From Bacillota bacterium (lineage in GTDB: Bacteria; Bacillota; Clostridia; Oscillospirales; Ruminococcaceae): a stretch of DNA of 64,000 nucleotides. Each line of letters starts with the position of its first letter. Position 1 is the stretch's first letter. The notes beneath the pieces were generated by a model. The model worked only from the letters and a program-made list of their open reading frames with translations, was not told the DNA's origin and searched no databases. Of this stretch, positions 59,322 to 64,000 are shown one piece after another. The stretch spans positions 300,736 to 364,735 of the forward strand of contig JAEWWT010000024.1 in the NCBI GenBank assembly GCA_023396225.1, given 5' to 3'. Position numbers and translations under genes: made by a program.

Positions 59322-59787
59322 GTATGAAAGTAAGTTTAATGATTGTAAACTTGAGTTAGAAAAAATTAAACAATGGATAAATAATAACAAGCTCGATACT
59401 AATGTTAAATTTTTAGTTTCTTATTCAGTAATTAGAGCATGTGGTACAATAGAGTTTGTTTTTAAGCAAATTATTTTTAATTATTTATTAGATGATAATA
59501 CAAAGGAGGATACTGTTAATTATTTAAATATTCAAATTATTGATTCATCATGCAATCCTGGTACAGGAAATATTGAAAGAATGCTTGAATTAATTAATAC
59601 TAGTAAAAAGCAGGCTTTTTCAGAAAGAATAAAGGGTACCAACGAAAAAGGAGATTTAAAATCGCTTGTAAATTTAAGAAATGATTTTGCTCATGGCAGA
59701 GATATAACATCTTCAATAAATGACGTTATAAAATATTATCTTTCTAGTTGTATTGTTCTACAATGGTTAATCGAAGTATTGTCCTAG
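59311..59787 (+). CDS. HEPN-domain protein with RX4H RNase motif
   Basis: A 158-residue all-helical protein. The conserved HEPN active site is RNDFAHG, with R123 and H128 spaced as RxxxxH, and the N-terminal helices include SYSVIRACGTIEFVFKQII. This resembles the MAE_28990/RiboL-PSP HEPN group, which are predicted RNases of abortive-infection or toxin systems. It overlaps the DUF262 gene by 11 bases and is followed by a terminator, so the cassette ends here. It is the probable effector. Confidence 0.85.
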   Translation: MNGEYESKFNDCKLELEKIKQWINNNKLDTNVKFLVSYSVIRACGTIEFVFKQIIFNYLLDDNTKEDTVNYLNIQIIDSSCNPGTGNIERMLELINTSKKQAFSERIKGTNEKGDLKSLVNLRNDFAHGRDITSSINDVIKYYLSSCIVLQWLIEVLS

Positions 59788-59857
59788 ATTTTAAGAAATA
59801 AGATATAATATATAGTGTATAATTACATTTACATAAATTTTTAAAAATATTTTTATT

Positions 59858-59881
59858 AAAGCACCCATAATTGGGTGCTTT
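59858..59881 (+). terminator. Terminator of the DUF262-HEPN cassette
   Basis: AAAGCACCCA-TAAT-TGGGTGCTTT followed by TCTTATT; isolates the cassette from portal transcription. Confidence 0.85.
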
Positions 59882-59904
59882 TCTTATTCACATTTTCAAG
59901 GAGC

Positions 59905-61149
59905 GTGATAATAATCAATCCATTAAAATCCCTGTTCAACTCAAGAGATAAGCCAACCAACAGTACTTCTGGAAGTGCCTATCGCTTTTTCTTTGGTGGA
60001 AGTACCTCTGGAAAAGTAGTAACGGAACGAACGTCAATGCAGATGACTGCAGTATACTCATGTGTCCGTATCCTTGCTGAAGCCGTGGCAGGTTTGCCAA
60101 TACATTTATACAATTACAACGGTGATGGCAGTAAAGAAAAAGCCATTCTTCATCCGTTGTATTTTTTATTGCATGATGAACCTAATCCTGAAATGACTTC
60201 TTTTGTGTTTCGTGAAACATTAATGAGCCACTTACTGCTCTGGGGCAATGCCTATGCTCAGATAATCAGAAACGGCAAAGGACAAGTTATTGCTCTTTAT
60301 CCTCTGATGCCGAACCGAATGACAGTAGACAGAGACAAAAACGGACATCTCTTCTATAGTTATCAGACCAGTAAAGACGAAGCTACTAATAAAAGCGGTA
60401 CAGTAATACTTAAACCGTCAGATATCTTACATATACCAGGGTTAGGATTTGATGGTGTTGTAGGATATTCTCCAATAGCAATGGCTAAAAATGCTATTGG
60501 TATGGCTATTGCCTGTGAGGAGTATGGTGCTAAATTCTTTGCAAACGGAGCTACTCCAGGAGGAATACTTGAACATCCGGGAACATTAAAAGACCCATCA
60601 AGAGTTCGTGAAAGCTGGAATGCAACCTTTGGAGGAAGCAGTAATTCAAATAAAGTAGCTGTCTTAGAGGAGGGTATGAAGTATACTCCCATTTCAATAT
60701 CTCCTGAACAAGCACAATTTTTAGAAACAAGAAAGTTTCAGATAAATGAAATAGCTCGAATTTTCAGAGTCCCACCTCATATGGTAGGAGACCTTGAAAA
60801 GTCGAGCTTTTCTAATATAGAACAGCAGTCACTTGAATTTGTGAAGTATACTCTTGATCCTTGGGTAGTCAGATGGGAACAGTCTATCTGTCGGTCATTG
60901 CTTTCAAAGGAAGAAAAGACAAGATACTTTGTGAAATTCAATCTTGAAGGTCTGTTGCGTGGAGATTACCAGAGCAGAATGAATGGATACGCAACAGCAA
61001 GACAGAATGGGTGGATGTCAGCTAATGATATTCGAGAACTTGAAAATCTTGATAAAATACCTGCTGAAAGTGGTGGTGATCTGTACCTTGTTAATGGAGC
61101 AATGACAAACATCAAACTTACTTGCAGTTGTTGTCTGTTCAAAGAATAG
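59905..61149 (+). CDS. Phage portal protein, altered C-terminus
   Basis: An HK97-type portal of about 414 residues that forms the DNA-entry ring of the head. Family blocks include VYSCVRILAEAVAGLP, GNAYAQIIRNGKG, LHIPGLGFDGVVGYSP, FFANGATPGGIL and RVPPHMVGDLEKSSFSNIEQ. The last ~10 residues (LTCSCCLFKE) are foreign: homology stops at NGAMTNIKL and the DNA runs straight into the gp10 fragment. The GTG at 59905 lies right after AAGGAG, closer than usual, so the exact start is uncertain. Confidence 0.85.
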   Translation: MIIINPLKSLFNSRDKPTNSTSGSAYRFFFGGSTSGKVVTERTSMQMTAVYSCVRILAEAVAGLPIHLYNYNGDGSKEKAILHPLYFLLHDEPNPEMTSFVFRETLMSHLLLWGNAYAQIIRNGKGQVIALYPLMPNRMTVDRDKNGHLFYSYQTSKDEATNKSGTVILKPSDILHIPGLGFDGVVGYSPIAMAKNAIGMAIACEEYGAKFFANGATPGGILEHPGTLKDPSRVRESWNATFGGSSNSNKVAVLEEGMKYTPISISPEQAQFLETRKFQINEIARIFRVPPHMVGDLEKSSFSNIEQQSLEFVKYTLDPWVVRWEQSICRSLLSKEEKTRYFVKFNLEGLLRGDYQSRMNGYATARQNGWMSANDIRELENLDKIPAESGGDLYLVNGAMTNIKLTCSCCLFKE

Positions 61150-61294
61150 GTATCAGTTAGCTCATTTATTAGAACATGGCCATGCAAAACGTAATGGAGG
61201 AAGAGTTCAGGGTAAACCTCATATTGCTCCTGCAGAGCAAAAAGGAATACAACAGCTTGAGGATGAAATTGAAAGGAGTCTCAGGAATAGATAG
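61142..61294 (+). pseudogene. HK97 gp10-like tail-completion gene, 3' fragment
   Basis: In the frame starting at 61142 the DNA encodes KNRYQLAHLLEHGHAKRNGG, then PHIAPAEQKGI, then LEDEIERSLRNR and a stop. This is the conserved end of gp10-family head-tail joining proteins. About 100 N-terminal residues are missing. It joins the portal gene end to end, so it records a deletion of protease, capsid and connector genes. Confidence 0.75.
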
Positions 61295-61604
61295 AATAAT
61301 TGCTTTATTAAAACAAATTAACCTACCTTTTGCATATAACCACTTTGCAGAAGGTGAAGCTCCTGCTACTCCATATATCTGCTATCTTATGCCAGACAGC
61401 AACAACTTTTCAGCAGATGGAGTAGTTTATCATAAATTAAACAATGTTAATATTGAACTTTACACAGATAAAAAGGACTTAACCACAGAGCAGAAGATTG
61501 AAGATATTCTTTTTAGTAACGATATCTTTTACAATAAATCTGAAGTATGGATTGAGAGTGAAAAGCTTTATGAAGTTCTTTATAAATTTGAAATGGAGGT
61601 ATAA
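61263..61604 (+). CDS. Phage tail/head-tail joining protein (gp11-like)
   Basis: A 113-residue protein with NLPFAYNHFAEGEAPATPYI, SADGVVYHKLNNVNIELYTDKKDL and a final YNKSEVWIESEKLYEVLYKFEM, the pattern of the minor structural protein between gp10 and the major tail protein in Clostridial siphophages. The start is not certain: the ATG at 61263 is in frame but inside the gp10 remnant, whereas AAAGGAG (61271-61277) would serve a nonstandard start a few codons later. Eight bases separate it from the tail protein. Confidence 0.75.
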   Translation: MKLKGVSGIDRIIALLKQINLPFAYNHFAEGEAPATPYICYLMPDSNNFSADGVVYHKLNNVNIELYTDKKDLTTEQKIEDILFSNDIFYNKSEVWIESEKLYEVLYKFEMEV

Positions 61605-61612
61605 CAATTACA

Positions 61613-62200
61613 ATGGCTGATAAAAACAAGGTCAAATATAACCTAAAAAACACACATTATGCTTTGCTTACGGCTAATATTGACGGAACAGTAAGCTTTG
61701 GAACACCAATTGCTATGTCCGGAGCAGTTTCAATTTCACTTGACGCAAACGGTGAACCTGAAAACTTTTATGCTGATGGTGTGGCTTACTATATAATAAA
61801 TAACAACATGGGATATGACGGTGATCTGGAACTGGCTATCATTCCTGAAAGCTTTCGTGTTGATGTATTGAATGAGGAGCTTGATGTAAATGGAGTACTG
61901 ATAGAAAACTCTGCGGTTGAACTTGCACCCTTTGCACTTCTATTTGAATTTGACGGTGACCAAAAGCATATTCGTCATGCATTATATAACTGTTCAGCAT
62001 CACGCCCAGGAATTGAGGGCAAGACAAATGAGGAGTCACGTGAAGTTCAGACAGAAACGCTTACAATTAAAGCAACTCCTCTTGCAAATGGCATGGTAAA
62101 GGCCAAAACCGGTGACAGCACATCTATAACAGCTTATGACAACTGGTATAAGGCTGTATATATGCCAACAGTAGTTGATGAAAGCGAGGTTGGATTATGA
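61613..62200 (+). CDS. Phage major tail protein, phi13 family
   Basis: A 195-residue tube protein with the opening KVKYNLKNTHYALLT, SLDANGEPENFYADGVAYY, NMGYDGDLELAIIPE and a closing TETLTIKATPLANGMVKA. This is the phi13-type major tail protein pattern. ATGGAGG lies 13-15 bases before the ATG. It overlaps the gpG-like gene by four bases (GATTATGAGC). It looks intact, and with TerL and portal it is one of three structural genes still complete or nearly so. Confidence 0.9.
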   Translation: MADKNKVKYNLKNTHYALLTANIDGTVSFGTPIAMSGAVSISLDANGEPENFYADGVAYYIINNNMGYDGDLELAIIPESFRVDVLNEELDVNGVLIENSAVELAPFALLFEFDGDQKHIRHALYNCSASRPGIEGKTNEESREVQTETLTIKATPLANGMVKAKTGDSTSITAYDNWYKAVYMPTVVDESEVGL

Positions 62201-62574
62201 GCCTGATAAGAAAAATTACGATTGATAGTAAAGAAGTTTCCTTTCGTGCTTCTGCAGCTATTCCAAGAATATATCGTATCAAGTTCAACAGGGATATCTA
62301 CAAAGATCTTAATGAACTGGGCAAAAGTATTCAGAATGGCAACTCCAAGGAAAGTACACTTGATATGTTTTCACTTGAAATGTTTGAAAACATTGCTTAC
62401 ATTATGGCAAAACACGCAGATAATACAATTCCTGATACTCCAGAAGAGTGGCTTGATGGGTTCAACACTTTTTCAATATATAAGGTTTTGCCTGAAATCA
62501 TTGACCTATGGGGACTTAACACACAGACACAGATAGAAACTAAAAAAAACATCATTCCACAGAACGTGAAATGA
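62197..62574 (+). CDS. Tail assembly chaperone, gpG-like
   Basis: A 125-residue protein starting MSLIRKITIDSKEV, with FRASAAIPRIYRIKFNRD and a C-terminal PEEWLDGFNTFSIYKVLPEIIDLW. It is the short form of the siphophage tail chaperone that guides the tape measure protein. The slippery run A-AAA-AAC at 62544-62550 near its end allows a -1 shift to make the longer gpGT form. The ATG lies in the last codons of the tail protein gene. Confidence 0.87.
   Translation: MSLIRKITIDSKEVSFRASAAIPRIYRIKFNRDIYKDLNELGKSIQNGNSKESTLDMFSLEMFENIAYIMAKHADNTIPDTPEEWLDGFNTFSIYKVLPEIIDLWGLNTQTQIETKKNIIPQNVK
62544..62550 (+). other. Programmed -1 frameshift site (A-AAA-AAC)
   Basis: In the reading frame of the gpG-like gene the codons are AAA-AAA-AAC, giving the X-XXY-YYZ heptamer A-AAA-AAC. 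After a -1 shift the ribosome reads HHSTEREMTTPLFLLRC, the usual T-domain opening, and stays open to 62735. Confidence 0.8.
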
Positions 62575-62735
62575 CAACTCCATTATTCCTTTTGCGATGC
62601 ATTCAGCTTGGCATTTGCCTTTGTGACCTTGATTTGCTGACTATTGGTATGGTTAATGATATGTATGCAGAAAACAGTAATGATGATTGCAAGTATTCTG
62701 ATATAGCATCTCAGGAGGATTTTGATAGATTTTAA
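62550..62735 (+). CDS. gpT extension of the tail chaperone (made by frameshift)
   Basis: This -1 frame continues from the slippery site with HHSTEREMTTPLFLLRCIQ, LDLLTIGMVNDMYAENSND and SQEDFDRF, and stops at 62735. Those blocks are conserved in gpGT proteins of related phages. It has an internal ATG at 62571 that overlaps the gpG stop codon, but no ribosome site, so frameshifting is the natural route. The full gpGT product would be about 180 residues. The tape measure gene that it should serve is absent. Confidence 0.8.
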   Translation, partial: HHSTEREMTTPLFLLRCIQLGICLCDLDLLTIGMVNDMYAENSNDDCKYSDIASQEDFDRF

Positions 62736-62805
62736 TTGCAATAGTTTTGTTATTATGGTAAAATTATGATACATAAAACAATTGGACGTTTTGAGAGGAA
62801 ACACT

Positions 62806-63402
62806 ATGTTAAAAATGATTAAGGGCTGTAAAGTTAAGAATGTGAATTTGTTAAAAGAAGAGTATCAGATCTTTGAAAAAGGTATAATGGGAAATGTAAA
62901 TGAAGACAAAATTCAAGACATATTCAAGCTATTTATTTCCTTGCAAAATGGGAAGTTATTTTTCATCTTAGAAGTGCCTGCTAATAAGGTTGATGAAGAA
63001 TTATTTAGAAATGATAAAACAGCTCCTTTTCACAAAAATATATACTACATTGACGGTTTGAATTCTGAACAAGCGATAGAATTACTTGATAAATTTGGAG
63101 AAATCCTTATAAATGATGGCTTATGCAATTTTGGGTTTGGAGCACATGATTTTAGTGCTGAAATAATGAAGTTAAAATATAATATAGTATCTATTAATAC
63201 TAAAACAATAGATAAATATTCTAAAATTTTTGATGAAATAAGTATTCCACAGACCAAATTACTTATAACTGCTTGGGATACTTTAAGCGCTAATTCTCCT
63301 GGAACTTGTAAGCTATACAAGAACAATGGTGAAGATATTTACTCGGTTCTTGATCAGTTGAAAAACTGGAATATTTATTTTGCAGAGCAAACAGAAGAGT
63401 AG
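62806..63402 (+). CDS. Hypothetical protein replacing the tape-measure region
   Basis: A 198-residue soluble protein starting after GAGAGG with MLKMIKGCKVKN. It has alternating helix and strand, including KLFFILEVPANKVDE, NIYYIDGLNSEQAIELLDKFGEIL, FGFGAHDFSAEIMKLKYNIVS and a C-terminal helix SVLDQLKNWNIYF. I do not recognise a family; the size and acidic character resemble immunity proteins paired with polymorphic toxins, but that is a guess. It starts 70 bases after gpT, where a tape measure gene would normally begin. Confidence 0.6.
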   Translation: MLKMIKGCKVKNVNLLKEEYQIFEKGIMGNVNEDKIQDIFKLFISLQNGKLFFILEVPANKVDEELFRNDKTAPFHKNIYYIDGLNSEQAIELLDKFGEILINDGLCNFGFGAHDFSAEIMKLKYNIVSINTKTIDKYSKIFDEISIPQTKLLITAWDTLSANSPGTCKLYKNNGEDIYSVLDQLKNWNIYFAEQTEE

Positions 63403-63506
63403 ATAATCAAAATGTAAATCATTAAAAATAGCTTCAATGCACCAAATATTAAAATAGTTTTTGTAGGCTGATGAAAAAAGATAGTATTAGAACGGAGGTG
63501 CTCTAG

Positions 63507-63779
63507 ATGGCAACGACAAATTTAAACATTCGTACAGACAAGGAAGTTAAAGACTCTGCAGAAAAGCTCTTTGAACAGTTAGGCTTGAATATGACAACGG
63601 CTGTCAATATGTTTTTAAGACAGGCAATAAGAGAAAATAGAATTCCTTTTGAACTTACACTTAATGTTCCAAATTTGATTACCGCTGAAGCTATTGCGGA
63701 GGGTAGAAGAATAGCAACAGATAATAACGTTGTCGGTTATACAAACATGGGTGAGCTAAAGGCTGCATTAAAAGAATGA
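63507..63779 (+). CDS. dinJ: RelB/DinJ-family antitoxin without visible toxin
   Basis: A 90-residue ribbon-helix-helix protein. The DNA-binding strand and helices are TTNLNIRTDKEVKDSAEKLF and LGLNMTTAVNMFLRQAIREN, followed by the partner-binding tail with AEAIAEGRRIATD and MGELKAALKE. GGAGGTG lies 6-8 bases before the ATG. RelB/DinJ antitoxins normally precede a YafQ/RelE toxin by a few bases; the 221 bases to the window end contain no such frame starting here. It is therefore a solitary antitoxin or a decayed pair. Confidence 0.85.
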   Translation: MATTNLNIRTDKEVKDSAEKLFEQLGLNMTTAVNMFLRQAIRENRIPFELTLNVPNLITAEAIAEGRRIATDNNVVGYTNMGELKAALKE

Positions 63780-64000
63780 AGAGTCTTTAAAATATAAATG
63801 GTAGTTCAATATATAATATAAAATCAGTTTAAGCATCTATCTTTCGATAGGTGCTATTCTTTTGCCTATTTTCAGAAAGACTAACTATTAAAAGTCAAGA
63901 CCTAAAATGAAAAAGTGCAAAAAAATTCGCCGCCCTTGACAAACAGCAATCAAATGCTATTTAGTATTAGCGAGGGTGACGGAGAGAATGACAAATAGAC
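63780..64000 (+). terminator. Terminator at 63832-63855 and remaining window end
   Basis: AGCATCTATC (63832-63841) pairs with GATAGGTGCT (63846-63855) followed by ATTCTTTTG. Beyond it I see TTGACA near 63938 without a good -10, and no gene to the window end. Confidence 0.55.

Larger units (their letters stand above)
52479..64000. mobile_element. Decayed siphophage-type prophage
   Basis: The order methylase, virulence-related protein, DUF4314, amidoligase, cyclotransferase, TerL, portal, gp10, gp11-like, phi13-type tail protein and gpG/gpGT is the gene order of Clostridial temperate siphophages. Integrase, repressor, small terminase, protease, capsid and tape measure are missing in the window. 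The right end is not reached. Confidence 0.8.

Noticed and set aside
1..64000. tRNA or rRNA genes
   Set aside because: No cloverleaf-like or rRNA-like sequence was recognised on either strand; GGTTCAAGAC in the leader repeat resembles a T-arm but lacks a paired stem and acceptor.
63900..64000. Promoter at the right end
   Set aside because: TTGACA near 63938 is present, but no acceptable -10 hexamer follows at 16-18 bases.

Overview
The window looks like the chromosome of a low-GC, spore-lineage Gram-positive anaerobe of the class Clostridia, most likely Ruminococcus/Oscillospiraceae-like. The reasons are AT-rich DNA with strong GGAGG ribosome sites, sigma-A promoters of the TTGACA-17-TATAAT type, a recJ-relA-MBL-hemZ order typical of Firmicutes, a CotJC-type manganese catalase remnant, DUF4250/DUF4358/DUF4314 proteins, and a GntR(YtrA)-ABC operon. 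I found no rRNA, tRNA or CRISPR array. The species assignment is inference.

Bases 1-29,760 are mostly core chromosome. They hold an aminotransferase tail, an FAD oxidoreductase, a class A beta-lactamase-like hydrolase with a small overlapping DUF4250 gene, TtcA-like and GNAT enzymes, an MgtE Mg2+ channel behind a leader with a small ORF and an SD-masking hairpin, two lipoproteins, a YtrA/ATPase/permease operon, pyruvate kinase, a cyclophilin lipoprotein, PduL and an MGMT-domain protein. A five-gene locus (15250-22427) mixes MalF/MalG permeases, a MacA-like adaptor, a MacB-like ectodomain protein and a giant solute-binding lipoprotein without any ATPase. After it come a Ca2+/Na+ antiporter and a three-gene dynamin-like GTPase / degenerate M48 peptidase / dynamin-like GTPase operon, followed by dUTPase. 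Two families of short repeats occur twice each. One (~84 bp) sits in 5' leaders; the other (~111 bp) sits downstream of genes. Both have compensatory changes in their terminal arms.

Bases 29,760-32,115 hold a large serine recombinase whose 3' end abuts a decapitated CotJC-type catalase gene. Bases 32,400-40,665 return to core genes: recJ, relA, an MBL hydrolase, hemZ, a zinc-ribbon protein and an RlmD-type methyltransferase.

From the end of that methyltransferase onwards the DNA is accessory: recombinase and excisionase remnants, a convergent type II restriction-modification pair, a membrane-anchored Mrr-like nuclease, and a bacteriocin locus (45838-51918). The bacteriocin locus has a palindrome-studded promoter, a C39-peptidase ABC exporter, a 97-residue double-glycine precursor, two small membrane proteins that could give immunity, a HlyD adaptor and a TolC-like secreted helical protein.

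Bases 52,479-64,000 are a decayed siphophage-type prophage. Its left edge is a junction that truncates an ImmA gene and a DNA methylase at the same point. It retains a virulence-related protein, DUF4314, an amidoligase + gamma-glutamylcyclotransferase pair, TerL, portal and a tail module with an A-AAA-AAC frameshift site. The protease/capsid/connector block has been deleted, fusing the portal end to a gp10 remnant. Between TerL and portal sits a compact three-gene cassette (unknown 111-residue protein, DUF262 protein, RX4H HEPN protein) that is the best candidate here for an undescribed or poorly described defence system.
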